Below are positions 27,093-35,040 of a DNA stretch of 64,000 nt, one piece after another. Source of the DNA: Streptomyces sp. NBC_00344 (GTDB lineage Bacteria; Actinomycetota; Actinomycetes; Streptomycetales; Streptomycetaceae); the NCBI RefSeq assembly GCF_036088315.1, contig NZ_CP107996.1, positions 3,056,501 through 3,120,500 of the forward strand, given 5' to 3'. The first letter of the stretch is position 1; every line of letters starts with the position of its first letter. Below the pieces are notes generated by a model. That model made no database searches and was not told where the DNA came from. It saw nothing but the letters and a program-made list of their open reading frames with translations. The translations under genes and the position numbers were made by a program.

Positions 27093-27115
27093 AAGGCCCT
27101 GCTCAGCAGGGCCTT
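27093..27115 (-). terminator. Intrinsic terminator of the bldG-rsbW-like operon
   Basis: On the minus strand AAGGCCCTGC-TGA-GCAGGGCCTT is followed by TCGTTTATG, a T-rich tail. It lies 49 bp past the stop of the anti-sigma-like gene. Confidence 0.85.
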
Positions 27116-27163
27116 AAGAGAGATCAAGGAGAATAGATCAAGAGGAACACCAGGAATTGACGA

Positions 27164-27628
27164 TCACGGAAGGACCGTCGCAGATGCCGTCGGCCAGCTC
27201 ATCCGGATGACTCCCCCGGACTCGCTCGATGTCACTTCCACATCGTCGACAAGACCACTGATGACCGCGAGGCCCATCTCGTCCTCGCCGTCGGCGGACG
27301 CGTCGGACGACGGTTCGGCGCCTCCCGGGCCCGGGACGCTGCGCACCCCGGGAACCGCGGAAGCAACACTGCCCGTACCCGGCACCTCGTCCCCGACCTC
27401 GATGGAGAACGACTTCTCCTCCTCGTTCAGGGCGACACGCACCGGAGCCACGATCCCGTGGCTGCGGTGCAGACCCACCGCACGGGAGCACGCCTCGCCG
27501 ACCGCGAGCCTGACCTCGTCGAGCACTGCCTCATCGACCCCGGCCCTGCGCGCCACAGCGGCCGCCACCAGACGGGCCGTTCTGACATGTTCGGGCTGGG
27601 CGCTGAAACGGAGTTCAACGGTGGCCAT
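27164..27628 (-). CDS. RsbW-like anti-sigma factor/ATPase next to bldG
   Basis: A 154-residue protein of the GHKL/HATPase_c-2 type. DEAVLDEVRLAVGEACSRAV carries the N-box glutamate region used for ATP/Mg binding in serine-kinase anti-sigma factors, and EDEMGLAVISGLVDDVEV matches the G-box region. An insertion of acidic, Ser/Gly-rich residues separates the two. In S. coelicolor the equivalent gene (SCO3548, recalled) is co-transcribed with bldG and its product binds BldG. It lies 86 bp downstream of bldG on the same strand and ends in an intrinsic terminator. The probable role is partner-switching control of a sigma factor in development and antibiotic production. Confidence 0.88.
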   Translation of the reverse strand: MATVELRFSAQPEHVRTARLVAAAVARRAGVDEAVLDEVRLAVGEACSRAVGLHRSHGIVAPVRVALNEEEKSFSIEVGDEVPGTGSVASAVPGVRSVPGPGGAEPSSDASADGEDEMGLAVISGLVDDVEVTSSESGGVIRMSWPTASATVLP

Positions 27629-27714
27629 GCGATCCCCCTCAGACGTACGGGCGTGCTTCTCAGGGGGACCGGGCTGAGAGCCCGGCACCCCTGTTTGTTC
27701 TTCCTCCGGAGCCG

Positions 27715-28068
27715 TCAGTCCGTTGCCGCGACGGCTTCGTCGACCGTGGTGTGGATCGGGAACACCTTGGTCAGACCGGTGATACGGAAGATCTTGAGAA
27801 TGCGCTCCTGGTTGCAGACCAGGCGCAGCGAGCCCTCATGGGCACGCACACGCTTCAGGCCGCCTACGAGCACGCCGAGTCCGGTGGAGTCGAGGAAGTC
27901 CACGCCCTCCATGTCGACGACCAGGTGGTAACTGCCGTCGTTCACCAACTCGACCAACTGCTCGCGCAGCTTGGGCGCGGTATATACATCAATCTCGCCA
28001 CCGACCTCGACGACCGTACGGTCGCCACCAGGTCCGGACACATTGCGAGTCGACAGGGACAGGTCCAC
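27715..28068 (-). CDS. bldG: Anti-anti-sigma factor BldG
   Basis: A 117-residue STAS-domain anti-sigma-factor antagonist. The sequence is nearly that of S. coelicolor BldG, required for aerial mycelium formation and antibiotic production. It differs by a short insertion near residue 11 (SGPGG). The phosphorylatable serine is Ser61 in [10 protein letters not shown]. The GTG start has GGAGGATCC upstream. Transcription is divergent from the helicase gene, so the 80 bp between them must hold the bldG promoter or promoters. It forms an operon with the RsbW-like gene. Confidence 0.97.
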   Translation of the reverse strand: MDLSLSTRNVSGPGGDRTVVEVGGEIDVYTAPKLREQLVELVNDGSYHLVVDMEGVDFLDSTGLGVLVGGLKRVRAHEGSLRLVCNQERILKIFRITGLTKVFPIHTTVDEAVAATD

Positions 28069-28148
28069 GGATCCTCCAGCACCTTGCTATCGAGCGGCCG
28101 CCCCCTGTGGTCTCCCCGGCGGAGCCAGAGAACGGATCGCCGGCCGCC

Positions 28149-30716
28149 ATGGCATTCAATCACTTACCAGCAGCCATGCACGACGCCTTCGGTCCATTGT
28201 CCGTCATGCCAGTGACACACTCGGTGCCGATGGCCAAGAATCACCGCTTCAGGCGACCCACCGACGACACGGGCGTGCGACCCGGTCCTCAGGACGTCCT
28301 CGACCGTCTCTCCACAGGGCAGAGCCGGGCTTCGCGCATCACTCATACGGAGCACTTGCCCCCGCGTGCGGGACGTCATGCCATCTGGCCGGACCGCATC
28401 CGGCCAGAAGTGATCGCTGCCATCCAAGAACGCGGCATCGAACATCCATGGGTACATCAAGCCACAGCTGCTGAGCACGCGCTCGACGGCGACTCCGTGA
28501 TCATCGCCACGGGCACCGCTTCCGGCAAGTCGCTCGCCTACCTCGCGCCGGTGCTCTCCACCCTCCTCGACGGCTCGGAGGCTCCGAACGGCCGCGGCTC
28601 CACAGCCCTCTATCTCGCGCCGACCAAGGCCCTCGCCGCCGATCAGCGCCGCACGTTCAGGGAGCTCGCCGCCCCGCTCGGCCCGGGCATCAGGCCCGCG
28701 GTCTACGACGGCGACACGCCTGTGGAAGAACGCGAATGGGTGCGTCAGTACGCCAACTACGTGCTCACGAATCCGGACATGCTGCACCGCGGGATCCTGC
28801 CCTCACATCCCCGCTGGGCCTCCTTCCTGCGCGCCTTGCGCTTCGTCGTGATCGACGAGTGCCACACCTACCGGGGCGTCTTCGGCTCGCATGTCGCCCA
28901 GGTGGTGCGCAGACTGCGCCGTTTGTGCGCCCGCTACGGCGCCGACCCGGTCTTCCTCCTGGCCTCTGCGACCGCTGCCGACCCCGGGGTGTCCGCGGAA
29001 CGCCTCACCGGGCTCCCGGTCCATGAGGTCGACGACGACGCCTCCCCACGGGGCGAGCTGGTCTTCGCCCTCTGGGAGCCACCGCTCACCGACCTCCACG
29101 GTGAGCAGGGTGCACCGGTACGCCGCACCGCCACGGCCGAAACCGCCGACCTGCTCACTGATCTGACCGTGCAGGGTGTCCGCTCGGTCGCCTTCGTGCG
29201 CTCGCGGCGTGGCGCCGAACTCATCGCTGTCATCGCCCAGGAACGCCTTGCAGAGGTCGACCGCTCGCTGGCCCACCGGGTCGCGGCTTACCGGGGCGGC
29301 TATCTACCGGAGGAGCGCCGGGCCCTCGAGTCCGCCCTGCACTCGGGGGAGCTCCTCGGCCTGGCAGCCACCACCGCCCTTGAGCTCGGAATCGACGTCT
29401 CCGGCCTCGACGCCGTGGTCATCGCGGGCTATCCGGGCACCAGGGCGTCCCTGTGGCAGCAGGCAGGCCGTGCCGGACGTTCGGGGCAGGGCGCCCTCGC
29501 GGTCCTGGTGGCCCGCGACGACCCGCTGGATACCTACCTCGTCCACCACCCCGAAGCGCTGTTCCGGCAGCCGGTGGAGTCCACCGTGCTGGACCCTGAC
29601 AACCCATACGTCCTGGCTCCCCATCTGTGTGCGGCTGCTGCGGAACTCCCTCTCACCGCGACCGATATGGACCTCTTCGGCCCAGCCGCCGCGGGTCTCA
29701 TGCCGCAGCTGGAGTCCGCGAAGCTGCTGCGGCGACGCGGGCAGTCCTGGTACTGGACCCGTCGGGAGCGGGCCGCGGATCTCACAGACATCCGGGGCGG
29801 AGGAGGCAGTCCCGTCCAAATCGTCGAAGCGGGGACCGGACGGCTGCTCGGCACCGTCGACGAAGCCTCGGCCCACACTGCCGTCCACGATGGCGCCGTC
29901 CATCTCCATCAGGGCCGCAGCTATCTGGTTGAACATCTGGACCTGGAGGACTCCGTCGCCCTCGTTGAGGCGGCAAGCCCCCCGTATTCGACGACGGCAC
30001 GGGACACCACAGCCATCTCGGTCCTGGAGACCGATACCGAGATTCCGTGGGGTTCCGGGCGGCTCTGCTACGGCTCGGTCGAGGTCACCAATCAGGTGGT
30101 CTCCTTCCTGCGCCGCAGGCTCATCACCGGCGAGGTGCTGGGCGAGTCCAAACTGGACCTGCCACCGCGCACCCTCCGTACCCGGGCGGTGTGGTGGACG
30201 GTCACCGAGGACCAGCTGGACGCGGCCCGAGTGAACCCCGAGCAGCTGGCCGGTGCCCTGCACGCGGCCGAGCACGCCTCCATCGGGATGCTGCCGCTCT
30301 TCGCGACCTGCGACCGGTGGGACATCGGCGGCGTCTCCGTCCCACTGCACCCGGACACCCTGCTGCCCACCGTTTTCGTGTACGACGGCCACCCCGGCGG
30401 GGCCGGCTTCGCCGAGCGGGCCTTCCGTACGGCCCGTGAGTGGCTCACCGCGACCCGCGAGGCCATTGCCTCCTGCGAGTGCGATGCGGGTTGTCCCTCA
30501 TGCATCCAGTCCCCGAAGTGCGGCAACGGCAACGACCCGCTCCACAAACGGGGCGCCGTCCGGCTGCTCGGTGAGCTTCTTCGCGAAGCTCCCGGTGGCG
30601 TTACGGCCGGGCCTGGCGAGGCTCTGACGACCCCGGAGAACCCTGACCCGCCGTCGTCTCCCGGCTCGGCGAACCTGCTGAATCCGCCGCATCAGGCGGA
30701 CCGGCCCGCGCCCTGA
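28149..30716 (+). CDS. DEAD/DEAH-box helicase of the Hrq1/MrfA family with DUF1998
   Basis: An 855-residue superfamily 2 helicase. Motifs include ATGTASGKS (Walker A), VIDECHTYRG (motif II, DECH), LASATA (motif III) and QQAGRAGRSG (motif VI). The C-terminal domain has the four-cysteine cluster CECDAGCPSCIQSPKC that defines DUF1998 in MrfA/Hrq1-type repair helicases. MrfA of Bacillus works with an exonuclease in mitomycin repair, but no nuclease partner is adjacent here. I chose the ATG of MAFNHLPAA; other starts at 28107 or downstream methionines are possible. The last 116 bases run antisense to the end of the convergent TadE-like gene. Confidence 0.93.
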   Translation: MAFNHLPAAMHDAFGPLSVMPVTHSVPMAKNHRFRRPTDDTGVRPGPQDVLDRLSTGQSRASRITHTEHLPPRAGRHAIWPDRIRPEVIAAIQERGIEHPWVHQATAAEHALDGDSVIIATGTASGKSLAYLAPVLSTLLDGSEAPNGRGSTALYLAPTKALAADQRRTFRELAAPLGPGIRPAVYDGDTPVEEREWVRQYANYVLTNPDMLHRGILPSHPRWASFLRALRFVVIDECHTYRGVFGSHVAQVVRRLRRLCARYGADPVFLLASATAADPGVSAERLTGLPVHEVDDDASPRGELVFALWEPPLTDLHGEQGAPVRRTATAETADLLTDLTVQGVRSVAFVRSRRGAELIAVIAQERLAEVDRSLAHRVAAYRGGYLPEERRALESALHSGELLGLAATTALELGIDVSGLDAVVIAGYPGTRASLWQQAGRAGRSGQGALAVLVARDDPLDTYLVHHPEALFRQPVESTVLDPDNPYVLAPHLCAAAAELPLTATDMDLFGPAAAGLMPQLESAKLLRRRGQSWYWTRRERAADLTDIRGGGGSPVQIVEAGTGRLLGTVDEASAHTAVHDGAVHLHQGRSYLVEHLDLEDSVALVEAASPPYSTTARDTTAISVLETDTEIPWGSGRLCYGSVEVTNQVVSFLRRRLITGEVLGESKLDLPPRTLRTRAVWWTVTEDQLDAARVNPEQLAGALHAAEHASIGMLPLFATCDRWDIGGVSVPLHPDTLLPTVFVYDGHPGGAGFAERAFRTAREWLTATREAIASCECDAGCPSCIQSPKCGNGNDPLHKRGAVRLLGELLREAPGGVTAGPGEALTTPENPDPPSSPGSANLLNPPHQADRPAP

Positions 30717-31062
30717 CCTCCGGTCTATAGGGACCGAAGCCCGCCTGCGCCGTGACGTCGGCGATATCGCCGCTCACGGTGCAGCGCACGATGTGTGCCC
30801 CCTGCGCCCCGGCCACCTTCGCCGCAGCGCCACATGCCGCTTCCCGTCCGAGCAGCGCCCGGTCTGCCGCAGAGAGCGCCGCCAAGTCTGCTGCACCTCC
30901 CGCCCGGTGACGGGCAGCCACCCCCTGGCCCATGGCGAGCAGCGCCGCGAACACTACGCAGAGAGAGGTCATGGCCATGGTGGCCCAAATGGTCGCGAAT
31001 CCCCTGTCGCCTGCCCCTGCCCCTGCCCCTGCCCCTGCCCCTGCCCCTGCCCAGCGTCTCTC
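30601..31062 (-). CDS. Second TadE-like protein (Rv3654c type), start unresolved
   Basis: The conserved part begins at RGFATIWAT and continues into one membrane helix (SLCVVFAALLAMGQGVAA) and RHRAGGAADLAALSAADRAL, the signature of the helicase/secretion-neighbourhood TadE-like family. A disordered Pro/Ser tail follows. The expected coupled start, a GTG that overlaps the TadE stop (31064), is in a different frame and runs to a stop at the ATGGCCATGA segment. In the conserved frame the nearest starts are GTG at 31176, deep inside tadE, or the ATG at 30978 inside the membrane helix. A (CTGCCC)7 repeat lies exactly where the frame must change. The coordinates mark the coding segment, not a proven start. 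Confidence 0.6.
   Translation of the reverse strand, partial: ERRWAGAGAGAGAGAGAGDRGFATIWATMAMTSLCVVFAALLAMGQGVAARHRAGGAADLAALSAADRALLGREAACGAAAKVAGAQGAHIVRCTVSGDIADVTAQAGFGPYRPEVRARAGPPDAADSAGSPSRETTAGQGSPGSSEPRQARP
31011..31052. repeat. Hexanucleotide repeat (CTGCCC)7
   Basis: Seven perfect CTGCCC units, encoding an Ala-Gly run on the minus strand in the frame of the TadE-like gene. The repeat sits between that gene's expected coupled start and its conserved domain. Confidence 0.95.
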
Positions 31063-31684
31063 ACGCCGTCTCCTTCGTTTCGGGACCCGTGCCGGCTCCG
31101 GTCCGTTCCGCTGACTCGGCGCTCTCCGGAGCCGCTGCCCTCGGTGCAGCCCGAGCCCCGTCGCGGGTGGAGGCACCGCTGCGACTGCCCTTCCCATCCT
31201 GTGTCCCACCGCCCCTCCCAAGGTCGTCCGTCTTGCCATCGGCCTTCCTCCCATCGGCCTCAGATCCTGTGCCGGAGCCCACCTCGTCCTCGGCGAGCGC
31301 CACGGCTTCCGCGTCGAGCGTCAGGGCGAGAGGACCCGGGCCCGGCATCGTCGCCGCTACTCGGACCCGCCATATCTCGCCCGCTCGGCTCAACGCGATC
31401 CGCGCACCTCGCGGGGCCGCGGAACGGGCAGCTGCGATCGCAGCTGACTGCGGTTCCGATCTGGCAGCTGCCCGGGCACCCGCGCGGGCCGCGTCCACGC
31501 ATTCGATCTGCGCGGAGGCGGCAGTCAGCGCCCAGACCAACGCCATCGTGAACAAGACAAGAGCAGGGATCACCATGGCCGCTTCGGCCGACACAGATCC
31601 TCTCTCCGCTCCTCTCCCTGCCTGGGGCACTCTCCCGGCCCGGCGATTTCCCCCATCGGATTCACCTCCCTCAGAATTTGGCAT
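31061..31684 (-). CDS. TadE-family pilus/secretion protein
   Basis: A 207-residue protein. RGSVSAEAAMVIPALVLFTM is the class III signal/transmembrane segment of TadE minor pilins, followed by a helical region rich in alanine (DAARAGARAAARSEP) and a long disordered Ser/Gly/Asp tail. TadE proteins help assemble Flp-type pili together with the CpaF/TadB/TadC machinery encoded upstream. The ATG at 31684 overlaps the end of the Flp-like gene by 14 bp. A GTG at 31630 just before the hydrophobic segment is an alternative start. The tail is longer than in most TadE proteins. Confidence 0.82.
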   Translation of the reverse strand: MPNSEGGESDGGNRRAGRVPQAGRGAERGSVSAEAAMVIPALVLFTMALVWALTAASAQIECVDAARAGARAAARSEPQSAAIAAARSAAPRGARIALSRAGEIWRVRVAATMPGPGPLALTLDAEAVALAEDEVGSGTGSEADGRKADGKTDDLGRGGGTQDGKGSRSGASTRDGARAAPRAAAPESAESAERTGAGTGPETKETA

Positions 31685-31916
31685 TCAGTGCCTTCTCGAC
31701 CACCGATTGCAGTGCGGCGGCAACCGGTGCACTGGTGACGACCTTGTAAAGCACCGCCGCGAAGGCACATGCCGCGATCGTTCCCACCGCGTACTCGGAC
31801 GTGGACATCCCGGCGTCGCTTCCGGGCCCCGGTCGCAGCAACTGCATCCGGGCACGCGCCCAGTCGCGCGCGTTCCGTACGCTCTGCTCGATCCACAAGC
31901 TGTGCATGTTCTGCAT
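31671..31916 (-). CDS. DUF4244 Flp-pilin-like protein
   Basis: An 81-residue protein with the DUF4244 hallmark GMSTSEYAVGTIAACAFAAVL: a prepilin-like cleavage region ending in G-x-x-T-x-E-Y and then one hydrophobic helix. It is the probable major pilin of the Tad system. Several methionines upstream and downstream could also start it; I used the ATG preceded by GGGGG that gives a 36-residue leader. It overlaps tadE and is separated from tadC by about 295 bp carrying paired inverted repeats. Confidence 0.82.
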   Translation of the reverse strand: MQNMHSLWIEQSVRNARDWARARMQLLRPGPGSDAGMSTSEYAVGTIAACAFAAVLYKVVTSAPVAAALQSVVEKALNAKF

Positions 31917-32108
31917 CTCAACCCCCGTGTGTCTCATGTGATCTGTATGGCTGGCGACGTACGCGGTGCGCGAGCTCACAAGCCTGTGTCGCACCGATGT
32001 GAAGGCCTATATGGCCTGCGGGCAGGTGAGTTCACCGGACTCAGGTGATCCGATCGGGCCTATCCGATCGCTGGGCCCACGCGATTCGGGGCCCAGTGGG
32101 TGCGGTGG

Positions 32109-32181
32109 ACGTATGCGTTCGGTGGACGCATACGTTGAATGGGCATCTGTGGTGAAGGGACGTCCGCGTTCGATGGACGTC
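32109..32181. repeat. Pair of related inverted repeats upstream of the Flp-like gene
   Basis: The first element has 9-bp arms, ACGTATGCG (32109-32117) and CGCATACGT (32127-32135). The second has 7-bp arms, GACGTCC (32159-32165) and GGACGTC (32175-32181). Each has a 9-base spacer, and the two share the core GCGTTCGRTGGACG (13 of 14 identical), with starts 51 bp apart. They lie after tadC and before the pilin gene. Confidence 0.7.
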
Positions 32182-32210
32182 GGCTGGATCGTTGGCTCCT
32201 GTCGTGTCTG

Positions 32211-33002
32211 TCAGTGACCTTTGAGCAGGTCGTCTGCCAGCCCGATGACCACCGGCACCACCCCGACCGCCAGAAAGGCGGGCAGGAAGCAGAGGCCCAC
32301 CGGCCCGGTGATCAGCACGCTCGCCCGCCCTGCCCGGCCCTTGGCCGCTCTTGCCCGATCCGCCCTGAGCTCTGCGGCGAGTCGGGTCACCGGGTCGGCC
32401 GCAGGCGCCCCCGTTGAGGCCGCCCGCTCCAGACAGCGGGCCAGACCCGCGGCACCCGGTATCGAACCGAACCGCCCCCAGGCGGCGCCCGGTTCCCCGC
32501 CGAGGCGAAGCTCTGCCGCAGTGCGGGACAGCGCGTTGCCGACCGGCCCGCCCAGCGACTCACCGACTACCTCCGCGGCCTCCCGAGGGCCGGCGCCCGC
32601 CGTGACACAGGCTGCCAAGAGCTCTGCAGCAAGCGGCATTTCGCGGGCAGCGGCCTTCGTCAGCGCCTCCTCGGGCCCGGACGGCTTACGCCCGCGCTGC
32701 CAGCGCCACACGCCGTAACCAGCGACAAGGCCGATCACGAACCCGGCCAGTCCGCCGACGAGTACGTATCCGCCGGCTATCGCGCCGAGCGGCGGCCCCA
32801 CGCGCATCACCCAGGCTCCGTAGTCCGGTCGTGGCCTCGGCCGTCCGGGCTCCACTGTCAGCAGCGCGGAGGCCCGCCTGAGCAGCGCTCTCCGGCGTCT
32901 TCGTCCCGCCCACGCGTAGCTGAGCTGGGACACCGCGCCTACCGCGCAGAGCGCGCCCCCAAGTCCATGAATCACCCCATCCGCCATGGCTCCCCCGCTC
33001 AT
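32211..33002 (-). CDS. Type II/IV secretion inner-membrane protein, TadC-like
   Basis: A 263-residue T2SSF-domain protein with an N-terminal helix, a hydrophobic pair near residues 75-100 (GAIAGGYVLVGGLAGFVIGL) and a C-terminal helix (VGLCFLPAFLAVGVVPVVIG). The cytoplasmic part AAELLAACVTAGAGPREA is typical of the GspF fold. It should form the inner-membrane platform with TadB, driven by the CpaF ATPase. The ATG overlaps the tadB stop (ATGA). Confidence 0.88.
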   Translation of the reverse strand: MSGGAMADGVIHGLGGALCAVGAVSQLSYAWAGRRRRRALLRRASALLTVEPGRPRPRPDYGAWVMRVGPPLGAIAGGYVLVGGLAGFVIGLVAGYGVWRWQRGRKPSGPEEALTKAAAREMPLAAELLAACVTAGAGPREAAEVVGESLGGPVGNALSRTAAELRLGGEPGAAWGRFGSIPGAAGLARCLERAASTGAPAADPVTRLAAELRADRARAAKGRAGRASVLITGPVGLCFLPAFLAVGVVPVVIGLADDLLKGH

Positions 33003-33853
33003 GCGTCCTCCCCTGCCCGTACGATCCGCCCCGCCCAGAACAGCCCTGCCGCCTCCAGCACCCCGCCCGCGAGCAGGCAGCACCAACCCGCCGGGGTGTG
33101 CAGAAGGGTCCACAGCGGGTGCGCGCCCAGAGCAGTGCCGAGCAGAAGACCGCCTATCGGCAGGAGCGCGAGGACCACCACCGTCGAGCGGGCGCCGGCC
33201 AGCTCGGCCCGGAGGTCCGCCCGCTGATCACGCTCTGCCCGTAAAGCGCCCCCCAACCCGTCAAGCCCGGACGCGAGCCCGGCACCACCGTCCACGGACA
33301 CTCGCCAGCAGGCGGCCACGCCGACCAGGCCGCCCGCTCCCGGTTCTCGCGCCGCCCGTCGCAGCGCCTCGGACACATCCCCGCCGAAGCGCGCCGCCGC
33401 CAGTACCGCGGCTTCCGCCGCCCCCAATGCGCCGGCACCGCGTCCGGCGGTGAGCAGCGCCTCCCCCGGCTGCCGGCCAGCCCTCAGCTCACCCGCCACC
33501 GCCACGCAGAGCGCGATCACCGCGTCGGTTCGCCGCAACTGTTCCCGCAGCTCAGCAGCTCCCCGCAGCTTGCGTCCCAGCAGAGGCACCGCCAGTGCCC
33601 CTGCAAGCAATGGCAGCACCGATCCGCCCAACACGGCGATCGCCCCTGCCACCGGCAGGCACAGCCACTCTCTCCGCAGCCGCCCGCGCACCCGGCTCCG
33701 GAGCGGGCCGAACCATCCCGGATCGTCCAAGCCCGAGCCGTGGGCGCCCCCAGCGAAGAGCAGCCTCGCCCTGCGAAGCCCGCGCTCCCGCACGGCCAGC
33801 AATCTGAGCACCGAGACCGCACACAGCATCGCCACCGTGGCGAGGGCGGTCAC
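32999..33853 (-). CDS. Type II/IV secretion inner-membrane protein, TadB-like
   Basis: A 284-residue T2SSF-domain protein. It has N-terminal helices (ALATVAMLCAVSVLRLL and GAIAVLGGSVLPLLAGAL), the cytoplasmic domain CVAVAGELRAGRQPGEAL characteristic of the family, and two C-terminal helices ending near AGGVLEAAGLFWAGR. The GTG start overlaps the cpaF stop (GTGA) and its stop overlaps the tadC start, so the machinery genes are tightly coupled. Confidence 0.88.
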   Translation of the reverse strand: MTALATVAMLCAVSVLRLLAVRERGLRRARLLFAGGAHGSGLDDPGWFGPLRSRVRGRLRREWLCLPVAGAIAVLGGSVLPLLAGALAVPLLGRKLRGAAELREQLRRTDAVIALCVAVAGELRAGRQPGEALLTAGRGAGALGAAEAAVLAAARFGGDVSEALRRAAREPGAGGLVGVAACWRVSVDGGAGLASGLDGLGGALRAERDQRADLRAELAGARSTVVVLALLPIGGLLLGTALGAHPLWTLLHTPAGWCCLLAGGVLEAAGLFWAGRIVRAGEDA

Positions 33854-35040
33854 AGCGCGCCTGCGATCATCGATCGCAGGCGCGCCCAGCCCGGCCCGGG
33901 GACGAAGGCATCGGCACCCCACACCAGTGCCGGCACAGTCACGACAAGCCCGCCGCTGTCCCGCTCCAGCACATGCACTTCCGCGACTCTGCGCCGTCCA
34001 CTCCGGTCCCGAACAAGATGGACGACCACGGCCAGCGCGGATGCCAGCTGACTGTGCAGTGCCGCGCGGTCCAGCCCGGCAGCCGTCCCCAGCGCTTCGA
34101 GACGTGCCGGGACATCGACGGCGGCGTTGGCATGCACGGTCCCGCAGCCGCCCTCGTGACCGGTGTTCAGAGCGGCGAGCAGTTCAGTGACCTCGGCTCC
34201 GCGCACCTCACCCACGACCAGGCGGTCGGGCCGCATTCGCAGCGCCTGGCGAACCAGATCCCGCAGAGTCACCCTGCCCGCGCCCTCCTGGTTCGGGGGC
34301 CGGGACTCCAGCCGCACCACATGCGGGTGGTCGGGGCGCAGCTCAGCGGAGTCCTCGGTGAGCACAATCCGCTCCGCAGGGCCCACCAGGCCCAGCAGTG
34401 AGGAGAGAAGCGTTGTCTTTCCCGAACCGGTCCCCCCACTGACCAGAAAGGACATCCGGGCGTCGATCAGCGCCCTCAGCACCCGGTCACCGCCCGGCGG
34501 GACCGTCCCCGCCGCCACGAGCTCCGCCAGCGAGAAGGCCTTCGGCCGCACCACCCGCAGAGAGAGACATGTCGATCCGATAGCCACTGGTTCCAGCACG
34601 GCATGCATACGGGTGCCGTCCGGCAACCGGGCGTCCACCCACGGCCTGGCGTCGTCGAGCCTTCGCCCGGCCACGGCTGCGAGCCGCTGCGCCAGCCTGC
34701 GCACCGCGGCAGCGTCCGGGAAGGCGACATCTGTCAGTTCGAGTCCACCACCCCGGTCCACCCACACCCGATCGGGAGCGGCAACCAGCACATCGGTAAC
34801 CGTCGGATCGGCGAGCAGCGTCTCGAGGGGGCCCGAGCCGACGAGCTCGGAGCGCACTTCCCGGGCTGCTCCGAGGACTTCGGTATCGCCGAGCAGCCGC
34901 CCCTGGGCCCTCAGCGCCGCAGCTACCCGAGCCGGAGTGGGTTCGGCACCACTCTCCGCCAGCCGCTGCCTCACGGCGTCCAGCAGGGGCGGTGTGCCGC
35001 CGGTGAACGATGTCCCCCCGGCGGTCGTACCCCCGCTCAT
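33850..35040 (-). CDS. CpaF/TadA-type secretion ATPase
   Basis: A 396-residue hexameric ATPase of the type II/IV secretion family. SFLVSGGTGSGKTTLLSSLL is the Walker A region (about residue 203), LTEDSAELR the Asp box, RMRPDRLVVGEVRGAE the Walker B region, and GHEGGCGTVHAN the His box. The N-terminal segment DVLVAAPDRVWVDR is the usual partner-binding domain. It powers assembly or retraction of the Flp-like pilus. Start and stop both overlap neighbouring genes by 4 bp. Confidence 0.95.
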   Translation of the reverse strand: MSGGTTAGGTSFTGGTPPLLDAVRQRLAESGAEPTPARVAAALRAQGRLLGDTEVLGAAREVRSELVGSGPLETLLADPTVTDVLVAAPDRVWVDRGGGLELTDVAFPDAAAVRRLAQRLAAVAGRRLDDARPWVDARLPDGTRMHAVLEPVAIGSTCLSLRVVRPKAFSLAELVAAGTVPPGGDRVLRALIDARMSFLVSGGTGSGKTTLLSSLLGLVGPAERIVLTEDSAELRPDHPHVVRLESRPPNQEGAGRVTLRDLVRQALRMRPDRLVVGEVRGAEVTELLAALNTGHEGGCGTVHANAAVDVPARLEALGTAAGLDRAALHSQLASALAVVVHLVRDRSGRRRVAEVHVLERDSGGLVVTVPALVWGADAFVPGPGWARLRSMIAGAL

